In this document: one piece after another, positions 27,115 through 38,034 of the stretch
Layout of the letters: the number at the start of each line of letters is the position of its first letter
How positions within the stretch are numbered: the stretch's first letter is position 1
The notes under the pieces: generated by a model
The model's input: only the letters and a program-made list of their open reading frames with translations
Databases searched by the model: none
Told to the model about the DNA's origin: nothing
Made by a program: the position numbers and the translations under genes
Assembly (NCBI RefSeq): GCF_013403925.1
Contig: NZ_JABFDJ010000009.1
Coordinates: 1-64,000 of the forward strand
Source: Winogradskyella wichelsiae
Lineage (GTDB): Bacteria > Bacteroidota > Bacteroidia > Flavobacteriales > Flavobacteriaceae
Reading direction: 5' to 3'
Length of the DNA: 64,000 nucleotides

Positions 27115-27811
27115 TTAAAAAAGCAACAGAGTGGCAAGCGGCAATGGCTGCTGTTTCTGTACGTAAACGTGTCTCACCCAAAGTTACAGGAATAAAATTG
27201 TGTTGCAACGCCATTTCAATTTCTTTAACGCTAAAGTCACCTTCGGGGCCAATTAATATGGTACAATTACTTGCTGGTTTTAATTGCGATTTTAAAGATT
27301 TTTTATCTGTTTCTTCACAATGTGCAATAAAGATTTGATCCGTAAAACCTTGACTAATAAAATCCTTGAAGCTCATCGGGTCATTAAGCTTTGGTAAATA
27401 ATATTGCAAAGATTGTTTGGTTGCAGATTGAAGAATTTTTTCAAAACGTTCTAGTTTTACTATCTTTCTTTCGCTATGATCACAAAAAATAGGTGTAATT
27501 GTTTCAATTCCTATTTCAGTTGCTTTTTCTAGAAACCATTCATATCTGTCATTCATTTTTGTTGGAGCAACAGCTAAGTGAAGATTGTAATTTCGTTTTG
27601 GTTGTAAGCTTTTAGAGTGGATTTTTACGGAACAATGTTTTTGATCTGCTAAAGTTAATTCTGCATTAAAAAGCCAACCTTTACCATTGGTGATTTGTAA
27701 GGTGTCTCCAATGGTTTTTCTTAAAACTTTTACAATATGCCGGCTTTCGTCTTTATCGAAATTAAAGCTGGAATCCTTTTCTGTGATATGTTGGTTGTAA
27801 AACAATTGCAT
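27107..27811 (-). CDS. rsmE: 16S rRNA (uracil-1498-N3)-methyltransferase
   Basis: 234 residues of the SPOUT superfamily. The N-terminal PUA-like part (FYNQHITEKDSSFNFDKDESRHIVKVLR) is followed by KMNDRYEWFLEKATEIGIETITP and the SAM knot LIGPEGDFSVKEIE and LGETRLRTETAAIAACH, the RsmE signatures. It modifies U1498 in helix 44 of 16S rRNA. It overlaps the upstream PPIase gene by a single base and the downstream DUF4159 gene by 8 bp, so translation is probably coupled. Confidence 0.95.
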   Translation of the reverse strand: MQLFYNQHITEKDSSFNFDKDESRHIVKVLRKTIGDTLQITNGKGWLFNAELTLADQKHCSVKIHSKSLQPKRNYNLHLAVAPTKMNDRYEWFLEKATEIGIETITPIFCDHSERKIVKLERFEKILQSATKQSLQYYLPKLNDPMSFKDFISQGFTDQIFIAHCEETDKKSLKSQLKPASNCTILIGPEGDFSVKEIEMALQHNFIPVTLGETRLRTETAAIAACHSVAFLNE

Positions 27812-28443
27812 TATTCAATAGCTTCAGTAAATTTTAAAACAGTAACTTCTTCAATTAGTGTTACAGGTTCGGTTTTTACAATTAGATAATAAATTTTATG
27901 TTCTGTATCATCGGCCATAAAAGCTTCGTCAACAGGATGATTTTCTTTAAAAGCAATGGCGTCAAAAGCTTCAGACATTTCACCCTCTTTAATCCATCCT
28001 GTATCACCTCCCATTTTAGCAGTAATACCTTCAGAGTTATGTTTGGCTAAGTCTTTAAAACGGTAACCTTGTATGTATTGAGATAATACTTTTTTCCGTC
28101 TAGATATAGCGTCATCATCTGATGTGTTAGCGGCTTTAAATTCAATAATTCTAAATTTAGCATAATTAACATCAGCCTTATCAATAACTTTGTAAAATGT
28201 ATTTTTAAAATCTGTTCTAATCACTTTTTTGCCACCTTTAGCCATGCTAAACAACTCATCAGCTAATCTGGTTTTGTGTTTTGCTTTGTTAAAAGTAAAT
28301 AGTTTTCCTTTTTTAGGTTTGTTCTCTTTTAAAAAGGTTTTTGCTTGTTCTGGTGTAGAAATAGAATCTAATTGTTCTTCTAGGCCTGATTGAGCAAAAC
28401 TGATAATTGGCAATAAAAATAAGAGCGTAAAAAGATGTTTCAT
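27811..28443 (-). CDS. Exported parvulin-like peptidylprolyl isomerase
   Basis: 210 residues with an N-terminal signal peptide (MKHLFTLLFLLPIISFAQS). The PpiC-like core covers about 90-205: KFRIIEF, SQYIQGYRFKDLAKHNSEG, MGGDTGWIKEGEMSEAFDAIAF and IYYLIVKTEP. It should assist folding of periplasmic or outer-membrane proteins. First gene of the minus-strand set with rsmE and the DUF4159 gene. Confidence 0.85.
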   Translation of the reverse strand: MKHLFTLLFLLPIISFAQSGLEEQLDSISTPEQAKTFLKENKPKKGKLFTFNKAKHKTRLADELFSMAKGGKKVIRTDFKNTFYKVIDKADVNYAKFRIIEFKAANTSDDDAISRRKKVLSQYIQGYRFKDLAKHNSEGITAKMGGDTGWIKEGEMSEAFDAIAFKENHPVDEAFMADDTEHKIYYLIVKTEPVTLIEEVTVLKFTEAIE

Positions 28444-28612
28444 GTTTAATTAATTTTATATGATTTGGGTTGAGTACAAAACAACTAAATTTTGAACGAT
28501 TATAGAATTAAAGCAAATAAGATGTTAACAGATGTTTTAACAATTTTAAAAATATAACGTAAAAAGAAGTTGTTGTCGGTTTATTTGGGTTTGACTAAAG
28601 AAATTGAAATAA

Positions 28613-29635
28613 TTAGAGTTTTAATCGAGCTGTCGCCATCACATTAAAATCGGAAAAATCTTTTTCTAAATATTTTAAATAGCCAACAATAGCAATCATA
28701 GCAGCATTATCTGTGGTGTATTCAAATTTAGGAACGTAGCTTGTCCATCCAAATTTTTGTTCAGCATCTTTTAATGCTTTTCTTATTCCAGAATTAGCCG
28801 AAACTCCGCCACCAATAGCAATATGATTAATACCAGTTTGCTTCACTGCTAATTTTAATTTGTCCATTAAAATACCAATTATGGTGTATTGTATAGAAGC
28901 ACAAATGTCATTAAGATTTTCTTCAATAAAATTTGGATTTGCTTTTACTTCGCGCTGAACAAAGTAAAGAATAGCAGTTTTTAAACCAGAGAAACTAAAT
29001 TTTAATCCCTCTACTTTAGGCTTTGTAAATTTATAAGCTTTTGGGTTACCTAATTGTGCGCGTCGGTCTATTTCTGGTCCTGCAGGATAACCTAGACCTA
29101 AAACTTTTCCACTTTTATCGTAGGCTTCACCAACGGCATCGTCAATGGTTTCTCCTAAAACTTCCATATCAAAATAGCTTTTCACTTTTACAATCTGAGT
29201 ATGTCCACCAGAAATTGTCATGGCTAAAAATGGAAAAGATGGTTTTTTATGATCTTCTTCATCTATAAAATGCGCCAAAATATGAGCTTGCATATGGTTG
29301 ATATCAATAAGAGGGATATCTAATCCGTAGGCTAAAGATTTAGCAAAAGATGTACCTACGAGTAAAGATCCCATTAATCCTGGTCCTTTTGTAAATGCAA
29401 TTGCATGTAATTGTTCCTTTTTAATGCCTGCTTTTTCAATGGCTTGGTGTACAACAGGAACGATGTTTTGTTGATGTGCTCTTGAAGCCAATTCGGGCAC
29501 AACGCCTCCGTACTCTGCATGTATTTTTTGATCAGCTACAACATTGCTTAAAATTTTGTCGTTACATAGTACTGCGGCAGAGGTATCATCGCAAGAAGAC
29601 TCAATTCCTAGAATGTAAATATTTTCTTTTTCCAT
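28613..29635 (-). CDS. tsaD: tRNA N6-adenosine threonylcarbamoyltransferase
   Basis: 340 residues from the ATG at 29635 (MEKENIYILGIESSCDDTS); an ATG six codons earlier exists but adds residues absent from relatives. The ASKHA ATPase fold carries GIESSCDDTSAAV, the metal site HMQAHILAHF, SGGHTQIVKV, and GGGVSANSGIR. With TsaB, TsaE and TsaC it makes t6A37 in ANN-decoding tRNAs; it is essential in most bacteria. It is divergent from tamB. Confidence 0.97.
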   Translation of the reverse strand: MEKENIYILGIESSCDDTSAAVLCNDKILSNVVADQKIHAEYGGVVPELASRAHQQNIVPVVHQAIEKAGIKKEQLHAIAFTKGPGLMGSLLVGTSFAKSLAYGLDIPLIDINHMQAHILAHFIDEEDHKKPSFPFLAMTISGGHTQIVKVKSYFDMEVLGETIDDAVGEAYDKSGKVLGLGYPAGPEIDRRAQLGNPKAYKFTKPKVEGLKFSFSGLKTAILYFVQREVKANPNFIEENLNDICASIQYTIIGILMDKLKLAVKQTGINHIAIGGGVSANSGIRKALKDAEQKFGWTSYVPKFEYTTDNAAMIAIVGYLKYLEKDFSDFNVMATARLKL

Positions 29636-29711
29636 AGTCGATATTAGGCACAATAATTGTTAATTTTACCGTTTATAGTCCAATGCTATATTTAACAACG
29701 TATTGTAAGGA

Positions 29712-29719
29712 CAAAGGTA
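29712..29719 (-). promoter_or_regulatory. Probable -7 element of the tsaD promoter
   Basis: On the minus strand TACCTTTG matches the Bacteroidota -7 consensus TAnnTTTG, about 80 bp upstream of the tsaD start. The -33 position is only approximate (a TTT in place of TTG, about 18 bp upstream). Confidence 0.35.
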
Positions 29720-29782
29720 ATAAGAATTCACACATTAAAACTCATAAAATCTATCAAACGGATACTCAAAATAATAGGAAAA

Positions 29783-32700
29783 TTGGCAGGCATAATAGTG
29801 CTCCTTTTTTTTATTTTGTTTTTGATTCTTTCAATTCCAGCAGTTCAAACACGCTTGGGTAGATACATTACGGATAGAGTTAATACTGATTTTAAGACAA
29901 ATATAAATATCGGAAGAGTTGGTTTTCAGATTAATGGAGATGTAGAGCTTAAAGAGATTTTAATTAAAGATTACAAAAAAGATACCTTAATTAGTGTAGG
30001 AGAACTTAATAGTTCTATAATTAGTTTTAGGAATCTATACAAAAGTAAACTTAACTTTGGTGATATAGATCTTCAGAATGTTGTTTTCAATTTAGTGACT
30101 TATATAGGTCAGGAAGAAACAAACTTAGATGTGTTTGTTGCAAAGTTCGACTCTGATAATCCTAGAGTTGGTCCGAGTGAATTTCTGTTTTCATCTAGCG
30201 ATGTTTCTATAGAGAATGGTCTTTTTAGAATGATTAACGAAAATCTAGAAACCCCAAAAATTTTCGAGTTTACAAATTTACAAGCAAATACCACTAATTT
30301 TTTAATTAATGGTCCAGAGGTAAGTTCTCGAATAAATAAATTTAGTTTCATAGATAATAGAGGAATAGCTGTTAAGAATTTAATGGCAAATTTTGAATAT
30401 ACCTTAGATCATATGAATTTTGGGGATCTAAGTATAAAAACAGATGCTTCTGAGCTAAAAGGTGACTTACGGTTTGATTATAAACGAGAAGATTTAAAAT
30501 ACTTTACAGACAAGGTTAATATAAAAGCTAGTTTTAGAGAGTCAAATATTTCTTTAACAGAACTTAATGCATTTTTCGACGAGTTTGGTACGAATCAACA
30601 TGCTAATTTTAATGCCGATCTATCTGGAACATTAAATAATCTTGAAGCTAAAAACCTTAATGTAAGTACATCTAGCAATACAAGAATTATAGGAGATATT
30701 ACTTTTAAAAATTTATTTAGTAGAGAAGACGATAGTTTTGCTTTACGGGGTAATTTTCAGAATTTAGCCTCTAACTATAGAGATTTAACAGCATTATTAC
30801 CAAGACTTTTAGGTAATTCTATTCCCACAGTAATTTCTAAGGTTGGAAATTTTAAAATAAAAGGAACCTCATTTATAACAGCTAAAAGCGTTGAAGCAGA
30901 TTTAGAGATTGATACAGATTTAGGCTTTATAAAATCGAATTTAAAACTGACTAATATTGATAACATTGATAATGCAAATTATATAGGTAATGTAGCATTA
31001 GATGAGTTTAATATAGGTGAATTAATAAACGATCCTTTAGTTAAAAACACGTCTTTAAATCTAGATGTTAACGGAAAAGGATTTACCATAAAGAATTTAA
31101 ACACTAAAGTAACAGGTGATGTATTTGTCTTAAATTATAATAACTATACTTACAGAGATATTATGATTGCTGGTAATCTTGGTAATAGTATCTTTAACGG
31201 TATTATGCAGATAGAAGACCTTAACCTTCAACTCGATTTTAATGGGTTAGCTGATTTTTCTGAAGATTTGAAAAAATTCGATTTTAAAGCTAATGTAGGT
31301 TATGCTAATCTTAGTAATTTAAATTTCGTAACTAGAGATCGTGTTTCAGAATTTAGAGGGTTAGTTACTATGACAGCAACAGGAACAACCTTAGATAATG
31401 CTGTAGGTGCTATTAATATTAAAAATACAACGTATAAGAATCAAGATAATGATTACTCGTTTGAAGATTTTGATATTGTATCTTCCTTTGATAATGAAGA
31501 ACGCACCATTTCTATAAACTCACCAGATATTATTGACGGAAAAATAACAGGTCAATTTAAAACAAAAGATATCCTTGGTTTAGTTGAAAATTCAGTTGGA
31601 AGTATTTATACCAATTATGTACCAAATATAATTGAAGAAGGACAGTATATAGATTTTAAATTCAATATTTATTCTAAAATTGCAGCTGTCTTTTTTAAGG
31701 ATTTAATACTTGGTAAAAACACGTTTATAGAAGGAAGAATAGAAACAGATGAAAAAGGATTTGAGCTAACATTTAATTCACCAGAAATTAAATTTAAAGA
31801 TTATTTCGCTAACAATATAAATCTAAATATAGATAATAGCAATCCTTTATATAATACATATATAGAGATTGATAGTTTAAGTACAGGGATCTATAATGCT
31901 TCTCAGTTTAGTCTTATTAATGTTACAAAACGAGATACTTTATTAATTAAATCAGAATTTAAAGGAGGAGAAAATAACACAGATGATTTTAAACTCAACT
32001 TATTCTACACAATTGATAAGTCGAATAAATCAGTAGTCGGAATAAGAAAATCAGATATTAGATTTAAAGGATATGATTGGTTATTAAATTCTGAAAGAGA
32101 TAGTCTTAATAAAGTACAGTTTGATCGAGACTTTAAAACATTCAATATTTTTCCGGTTAGTATAGCACATGAAGACGAAGAAATATTAGTTTCAGGTGAA
32201 ATAAATGATTCATTAAATAAAAAGTTTAATGTCGATTTTAAAGATGTTGAACTAATTAAAATAACACCTAGAATTGATAGTTTAGCGCTAAAAGGTATTG
32301 TAAACGGTAAATTGTATGTAGAACAAACTGATGGCGTTTATCTACCCAAATCTAATGTAGAAATCAGTGGGTTGTTTGTTAACGACTACGACTTAGGTAA
32401 TCTTACGGCTAAAATAGAAGGAAACAATTCTATCACTAATTACGATGTTGATGTAACGCTGATCAATGATAATTTAAAGTCATTTGAAGCAAAGGGAATG
32501 ATAGATATTTCTAATAAAAACCCTGTTATAGATTTAGATGTAACTTTCGAAGAATTCATGTTAGATCCCCTCAATCCATTAGGAGAAGGTGTAATTAATA
32601 ATATTAGAGGTTTAGTTTCTGGTTATGCTAATGTTACCGGAAGTTTAAATAAGCCCGCAATTTATGGAGAATTACTGCTTGATAGAGCTGGTTTGTCTAT

Positions 32701-34210
32701 TCCATATCTTAATGTAGATTATGGTTTCGATTTCGATTCTAAAGTATCACTTAGAGGTCAACAATTCATTTTTAATGATGTTGCTATGACCGATTCTAAA
32801 TACTTTTCAAAAGGAAATTTAAATGGATTCATTGCACACGATAATTTTTCAGATTGGAAATTAGGGTTAGAATTAACTACAGATCGTTTACTCGTTTTAG
32901 ATACAGAAGAGTCTGAAGATGAATTATATTATGGTACAGGTTTTATTTCTGGTAAAGCAGAAATTAAAGGACCAACCGAGCAATTGGTCATCAAAGTTAT
33001 AAATGGAAGAACGGAGGCTGGTACCGAGTTTTTTATACCTTTAAATGATTCAGAGAGCTTTGGTGATAACTCTTTTATTCATTTTTTAAGTCCAGAAGAA
33101 AAGGCAAATAGGGTAAATGGTGAAATTACACAGCAAATCGAAGTGAAAGGATTGGTGTTAGATTTCGACTTAAATGTTAATGAAAATGCAACGATAGAAA
33201 TTGTAATAGATAAAGAAGCCGGAAGTACAATTAAAGGAAAAGGAGTCGGAGGCTTAAACTTTTTAATTAATACAAATGGAACCTTTAATATGTGGGGAGA
33301 TTTTGTGGTGTTAGAAGGATTTTACAATTTTAAATATGGTGGTTTTGTAGAAAAGAAGTTTAGAGTAGAACAAGGGGGAAGTATAGTTTGGGAAGGTGAT
33401 CCTCTAGGTGCTGAGATTAACTTAAAAGCACTTTATGCAGGTAGCGCAAACCCGTCAGTGCTTTTAGATAACCCTATAAGCCAAAGTATTGATGTAGAAG
33501 TTGAAATTCATTTAACGGGAGATTTAGAACAACCAGATCCACAATTTGCATTTAGGTTTCCTAATGTTAGTTCTACAGTAAAATCAGAGTTAGAGTATAG
33601 GCTGTCTTCAAAAGAAGAACGAGACAATCAAGCCTTAATCTTTTTAATGTCTGGAGGCTTTTCAAGTGGAGTTACAGGTGCTAATTTTACAGGCACAATA
33701 TCCGAAAGACTCACCGGGATTGTTAACAATCTTTTCGGAACTAGTAATGGAAATTTAGATGTTGGTTTTGATTTTGAAATAGGTCAAGACACACCAGAGT
33801 TACAAACGGATAATAAGGTAGGTGTAACGCTTCAAACAAAAATAAGTGATAAGATTTTGGTTAACGGTAAAGTTGGTGTACCTTTTGGAAGTGCTAGTCA
33901 GACAGTTATAAGCGGAGATGTCCAAATTGATTTGCTATTAAATGAAGACGGAACGCTTAGAGCTAAGGTATTTAATAGAGAAAATAGTATTCGTAATTTT
34001 GGTGAAGAAATAGGGTATACTCAAGGCGTGGGTTTATCTTACAATGTAGAATTTGATTCCTTTAAAGAATTGCTTCAAATTATCTTTTCAGGAGAAAATG
34101 TAAAGGATAAAAGTCAGGAGAAAGAGAGTGAAAAAAAGAAGGCTGATGATAACGACATGCTTCCTGCTTATATGATGATGAAGGATGAAAAATCGAAAAC
34201 TAAACTATGA
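29783..34210 (+). CDS. tamB: Translocation/assembly module TamB
   Basis: About 1475 residues. It has an N-terminal membrane anchor (AGIIVLLFFILFLILSIPAVQ), then a very long beta-rich AsmA/TamB bridge (repeated short alternating strands), and a C-terminal TamB (DUF490) domain from about 1040 to 1430 (GRTEAGTEFFIPL, LNFLINTNGTFNMWGDFVV, DLEQPDPQFAF, VGVTLQTKISDKI). It links inner and outer membranes and serves outer-membrane protein insertion or lipid transport. The TTG at 29783 is the only ordinary start codon near the anchor, but the frame stays open upstream with a basic stretch (LKLIKSIKRILKIIGK) that fits a cytoplasmic tail, so the true start may be a rare codon such as ATT near 29730. Confidence 0.9.
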   Translation: MAGIIVLLFFILFLILSIPAVQTRLGRYITDRVNTDFKTNINIGRVGFQINGDVELKEILIKDYKKDTLISVGELNSSIISFRNLYKSKLNFGDIDLQNVVFNLVTYIGQEETNLDVFVAKFDSDNPRVGPSEFLFSSSDVSIENGLFRMINENLETPKIFEFTNLQANTTNFLINGPEVSSRINKFSFIDNRGIAVKNLMANFEYTLDHMNFGDLSIKTDASELKGDLRFDYKREDLKYFTDKVNIKASFRESNISLTELNAFFDEFGTNQHANFNADLSGTLNNLEAKNLNVSTSSNTRIIGDITFKNLFSREDDSFALRGNFQNLASNYRDLTALLPRLLGNSIPTVISKVGNFKIKGTSFITAKSVEADLEIDTDLGFIKSNLKLTNIDNIDNANYIGNVALDEFNIGELINDPLVKNTSLNLDVNGKGFTIKNLNTKVTGDVFVLNYNNYTYRDIMIAGNLGNSIFNGIMQIEDLNLQLDFNGLADFSEDLKKFDFKANVGYANLSNLNFVTRDRVSEFRGLVTMTATGTTLDNAVGAINIKNTTYKNQDNDYSFEDFDIVSSFDNEERTISINSPDIIDGKITGQFKTKDILGLVENSVGSIYTNYVPNIIEEGQYIDFKFNIYSKIAAVFFKDLILGKNTFIEGRIETDEKGFELTFNSPEIKFKDYFANNINLNIDNSNPLYNTYIEIDSLSTGIYNASQFSLINVTKRDTLLIKSEFKGGENNTDDFKLNLFYTIDKSNKSVVGIRKSDIRFKGYDWLLNSERDSLNKVQFDRDFKTFNIFPVSIAHEDEEILVSGEINDSLNKKFNVDFKDVELIKITPRIDSLALKGIVNGKLYVEQTDGVYLPKSNVEISGLFVNDYDLGNLTAKIEGNNSITNYDVDVTLINDNLKSFEAKGMIDISNKNPVIDLDVTFEEFMLDPLNPLGEGVINNIRGLVSGYANVTGSLNKPAIYGELLLDRAGLSIPYLNVDYGFDFDSKVSLRGQQFIFNDVAMTDSKYFSKGNLNGFIAHDNFSDWKLGLELTTDRLLVLDTEESEDELYYGTGFISGKAEIKGPTEQLVIKVINGRTEAGTEFFIPLNDSESFGDNSFIHFLSPEEKANRVNGEITQQIEVKGLVLDFDLNVNENATIEIVIDKEAGSTIKGKGVGGLNFLINTNGTFNMWGDFVVLEGFYNFKYGGFVEKKFRVEQGGSIVWEGDPLGAEINLKALYAGSANPSVLLDNPISQSIDVEVEIHLTGDLEQPDPQFAFRFPNVSSTVKSELEYRLSSKEERDNQALIFLMSGGFSSGVTGANFTGTISERLTGIVNNLFGTSNGNLDVGFDFEIGQDTPELQTDNKVGVTLQTKISDKILVNGKVGVPFGSASQTVISGDVQIDLLLNEDGTLRAKVFNRENSIRNFGEEIGYTQGVGLSYNVEFDSFKELLQIIFSGENVKDKSQEKESEKKKADDNDMLPAYMMMKDEKSKTKL

Positions 34211-34347
34211 ATTTCGTAAATTATACAACGTTATTTTAAATACTTATTAACGAAAACGATTGAATTAGAATTTAGCTCATCTTTTTATGATAATAGTCAG
34301 TTTAATCTATGTATAGTTTCTTAATTTTACTGTAAATAAATTAGACA

Positions 34348-35334
34348 ATGCTACAAACAATTAAAAAAATAGGTGTTTTAACATCCGGAGGAGATGCACC
34401 AGGCATGAATGCTGCGATTAGAGCAGTTGTTAGAACGTGTGCCTTTCATAGTATTAAATGCTACGGTATTTATAGAGGTTATGAAGGTATGATTGATGGG
34501 GATTTTGTTGAAATGGATGCACGAAGTGTAAAAGGTATCATTAATAAAGGTGGTACTATTTTAAAATCTGCAAGATCAAAAGCTTTTAGAACAGTAGACG
34601 GTAGAAAGGCAGCATACGAGCAATTAAAAAAAGCTGGTATAGACGCTTTTGTTGTAGTTGGTGGAGATGGTAGCTTTACTGGAGCAATGGTTTTTAATCA
34701 AGAATTTAACTTTCCAGTAATGGGAATACCAGGAACGATAGACAATGATATCTTTGGTACAACACATACACTGGGTTACGATACGGCTTTAAATACAGTT
34801 GTTGAAGTAATAGATAAAATTAGAGATACCGCAAGTTCACATAATAGACTATTCTTTATAGAAGTTATGGGACGCGATGTAGGACATATTGCAGTTAATG
34901 TAGGTGTTGGTGCAGGTGCAGAAGAAATATTAATTCCTGAAGAAGATTTAGGATTAGATAGATTATTAGATTCTTTAAGACGAAGTAAAGCATCGGGTAA
35001 ATCATCTAGTATTGTTGTTGTTGCCGAAGGGGATAAAATTGGTAAAAACGTTTTTGAACTTAAGGACTATGTTGAAGAAAATATGACAGAGTACGAAGTT
35101 AGAGTTTCTGTTTTAGGTCACATGCAACGTGGTGGCTCACCTTCTTGTTTCGATCGTGTATTAGCGAGTAGAATGGGAGTTAAGGCTGTAGAGAGTTTAA
35201 TTACGGGTAAAAGTAATTATATGGTAGGTCTTAAAAATGATGTTATGGATTTAACACCATTTGACCAAGCCGTAAAAGGAAAATCAAAAATAAATAAGGA
35301 ACTTTTAAGAGTTTCAGACATCATGTCAATATAA
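34348..35334 (+). CDS. pfkA: ATP-dependent 6-phosphofructokinase
   Basis: 328 residues, the usual length for bacterial PfkA. LTSGGDAPGMNAAIRA starts the ATP site, VVGGDGSFTGA is the Gly-rich phosphate loop, GIPGTIDNDI holds the catalytic Asp, and GHMQRGGSPSCFDR binds fructose phosphate. The Gly after GGDG is followed by Ser, in the ATP-dependent rather than PPi-dependent pattern. It precedes gap by 33 bp and should be in one operon. Confidence 0.97.
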   Translation: MLQTIKKIGVLTSGGDAPGMNAAIRAVVRTCAFHSIKCYGIYRGYEGMIDGDFVEMDARSVKGIINKGGTILKSARSKAFRTVDGRKAAYEQLKKAGIDAFVVVGGDGSFTGAMVFNQEFNFPVMGIPGTIDNDIFGTTHTLGYDTALNTVVEVIDKIRDTASSHNRLFFIEVMGRDVGHIAVNVGVGAGAEEILIPEEDLGLDRLLDSLRRSKASGKSSSIVVVAEGDKIGKNVFELKDYVEENMTEYEVRVSVLGHMQRGGSPSCFDRVLASRMGVKAVESLITGKSNYMVGLKNDVMDLTPFDQAVKGKSKINKELLRVSDIMSI

Positions 35335-35352
35335 ATAACGAGTAAACATTAA

Positions 35353-36369
<1,017 letters not shown>

Positions 36370-36387
36370 TACATATTATTAATTCTG

Positions 36388-36430
36388 AAAATTCCGTAGA
36401 ATTATGATTTGTCATAAACTACGGAATTTT
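36388..36430 (+). terminator. Hairpin terminator after gap
   Basis: aaaattccgtag and ctacggaatttt form a 12-bp stem, and the loop holds a second inner stem (ttatga / tcataa). The T-rich 3' side ends 17 bp before the next start codon, so it may attenuate rather than stop transcription into the kinase gene. Confidence 0.8.
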
Positions 36431-36447
36431 TATTTATATACATTATC

Positions 36448-37311
36448 ATGATTTTAATAACAGATGGTGGTTCTACAAAGTGCGATTGGATTGCAATAGA
36501 TAAAGATGGTAAACAAACCGTTGATAAGATAAGAACCAAAGGTTTAAACCCTGCAATAGTAGCAGAGAAAAAAATCAATAAAATTATAAGGAAAAGTAAA
36601 GAGTTAATGGAGATTGCAGAAGATGTAACTCACGTTTATTTTTATGGTGCAGGCTGTGGTACGGACAAGCCTAGGCTTTTATTACAGTTTATCTTAGAGT
36701 CTTATTTTGTTAATGCAGTTGTAGAAGTTAGAGAAGATACTTATGCTGCCGTTAGGGCATGTATAAATTCTAATGACGAAGCCGCTGTAGTATGTATACT
36801 TGGTACAGGTTCTAATTGTAGTTACTACGATGGTGCTAATTTACATCAACGTGTTTCTAGTCTTGGTTTTATATTAATGGATGATGCTAGTGGTAATTAT
36901 TTTGGTAAGCAATTAATTAGAGATTACTTTTTTAATAAAATGCCAGATACAATTAGAGTAGCATTTGCTCATAAGCATAATCTAGATGCAGATTATATTA
37001 AGTTTAATGTTTACAAACAAACAAATCCTAGTGCCTATTTAGCAGATCATGCAGAGTTTATGTTTATAAATAAAGACTCAGAATATATTAGTACGCTTAT
37101 TACAAAAGGGATTCGTTTATTTTCTGAAAACATGATTCTTCAATATAAAGAAGAATTAAAAGCAGGTACACTAGTACATTTTGCTGGTTCTATAGCTTAT
37201 TTTGCTCAAAAGGAAATAAAAGAAGTCGCTAAAGAATTTGGATTTAAAGTTGGTAACTTTATCAGGCGTCCAATTGAAGGGTTAGTGAGTTATCATGTAA
37301 ATAATCTATAA
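36448..37311 (+). CDS. N-acetylglucosamine kinase (BadF/BadG family)
   Basis: 287 residues of the ASKHA fold in the form found in Bacteroidota GlcNAc kinases. ILITDGGSTKCDWIAID is the first phosphate loop, CILGTGSNCSYYDG the second, and LGFILMDDASGNYFGKQLI the sugar-proximal region; VHFAGSIAYFAQKEI is the adenosine motif. It phosphorylates recycled or imported amino sugars. mgsA follows after 1 bp, so translation is coupled. Confidence 0.85.
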   Translation: MILITDGGSTKCDWIAIDKDGKQTVDKIRTKGLNPAIVAEKKINKIIRKSKELMEIAEDVTHVYFYGAGCGTDKPRLLLQFILESYFVNAVVEVREDTYAAVRACINSNDEAAVVCILGTGSNCSYYDGANLHQRVSSLGFILMDDASGNYFGKQLIRDYFFNKMPDTIRVAFAHKHNLDADYIKFNVYKQTNPSAYLADHAEFMFINKDSEYISTLITKGIRLFSENMILQYKEELKAGTLVHFAGSIAYFAQKEIKEVAKEFGFKVGNFIRRPIEGLVSYHVNNL

Positions 37312-37312
37312 T

Positions 37313-37675
37313 ATGGAAATTGCTATTATTGCACACGATGGTAAGAAAGCAGAAATGGTTCAATTTTTAAATGAACATAATGAAGTTTTACATCAAAAAG
37401 GAATTAATTTAATTTCCACAGGGACTACAGGAGAGAAAGTTTCTAAAGCAGGTTTTCAAGTGGATGCGTTTATGTCTGGACCTTTAGGAGGAGATGCTCA
37501 AATTGCAGCAAGAGTAGCTGAGGGTAAATGTAATATGGTTTTATTTTTTAGAGATCCATTAGATCGTCATCCTCACGAACCAGATATTTTAATGCTAATG
37601 AGACTGTGTGATGTGCATAATGTACCACTAGCAACTAATCCGGCAACAGCAGATTTATTAGTAAAAGCACTTTAA
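37313..37675 (+). CDS. mgsA: Methylglyoxal synthase
   Basis: 120 residues, near the short end of the family. It has AHDGKKAEMVQF, STGTTGEKV, SGPLGGDAQIAARVAEG and FFRDPLDRHPHEPD, which hold the phosphate loop and the catalytic Asp and His. It converts dihydroxyacetone phosphate to methylglyoxal, a bypass of lower glycolysis under phosphate limitation or sugar-phosphate overload. The position behind pfkA, gap and a GlcNAc kinase gene is coherent. Confidence 0.95.
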   Translation: MEIAIIAHDGKKAEMVQFLNEHNEVLHQKGINLISTGTTGEKVSKAGFQVDAFMSGPLGGDAQIAARVAEGKCNMVLFFRDPLDRHPHEPDILMLMRLCDVHNVPLATNPATADLLVKAL

Positions 37676-37711
37676 ATTTTAATAACCTGTTAATAAAACT
37701 AGGGCAAGGTA

Positions 37712-37742
37712 TTGTAAAATTTAGATTTTGGTTATATCTTTG
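37712..37742 (+). promoter_or_regulatory. Bacteroidota-type promoter of the 60-residue protein gene
   Basis: TTG at 37712-37714 and TATCTTTG at 37735-37742, separated by 20 bp, match the -33 TTG / -7 TAnnTTTG consensus. The start codon lies 31 bp downstream. Confidence 0.65.
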
Positions 37743-37772
37743 TACTAACAAAACGTAAACGACAAAAGAATT

Positions 37773-37955
37773 ATGTTCGAATTTGATCAATATTTAGGAT
37801 TTTTAGCATTTTTAACCATATTAACTATTGGATTTTGGTTATTAATTTTCCTTTTAACCTTTGTAGTACCATACTGGATTTTTGGTGCATCAATGGAACG
37901 TTTAAAAGAAATGAAAGCAGAAAAGAAAGCTAAACGAGAAGGGATAACTCTTTAA
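37773..37955 (+). CDS. Small single-helix membrane protein
   Basis: 60 residues. One long hydrophobic stretch at about 8-40 (FLAFLTILTIGFWLLIFLLT and on to VVPYWIFGAS) is followed by a charged helix (MERLKEMKAEKKAKREGI). Preceded by a good promoter and followed by a strong terminator, so it is a real, separately expressed gene. Function unknown. Confidence 0.7.
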   Translation: MFEFDQYLGFLAFLTILTIGFWLLIFLLTFVVPYWIFGASMERLKEMKAEKKAKREGITL

Positions 37956-37961
37956 TAGCAT

Positions 37962-38026
37962 CTTAAATTATTATATAAAAAAAGAGAGCGCAATTTGCGC
38001 TCTCTTTTTTTATATAATAATTTAAG
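37962..38026. terminator. 65-bp perfect palindrome, bidirectional terminator
   Basis: Two 32-base arms are exact reverse complements around a single central T (core gagagcgcaa / ttgcgctctc, then A7/T7 runs and AT-rich arms). The A and T runs on both sides of the GC-rich core make it an intrinsic terminator in both directions, placed exactly between two convergent genes (stops at 37955 and 38035). Confidence 0.9.
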
Positions 38027-38034
38027 AAGTATGT

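Noticed and set aside
36388..36447. A riboswitch in the leader of the GlcNAc kinase gene
   Set aside because: The region is only a perfect two-part hairpin with a T-rich end directly after gap; no aptamer-like multi-branched structure is visible.
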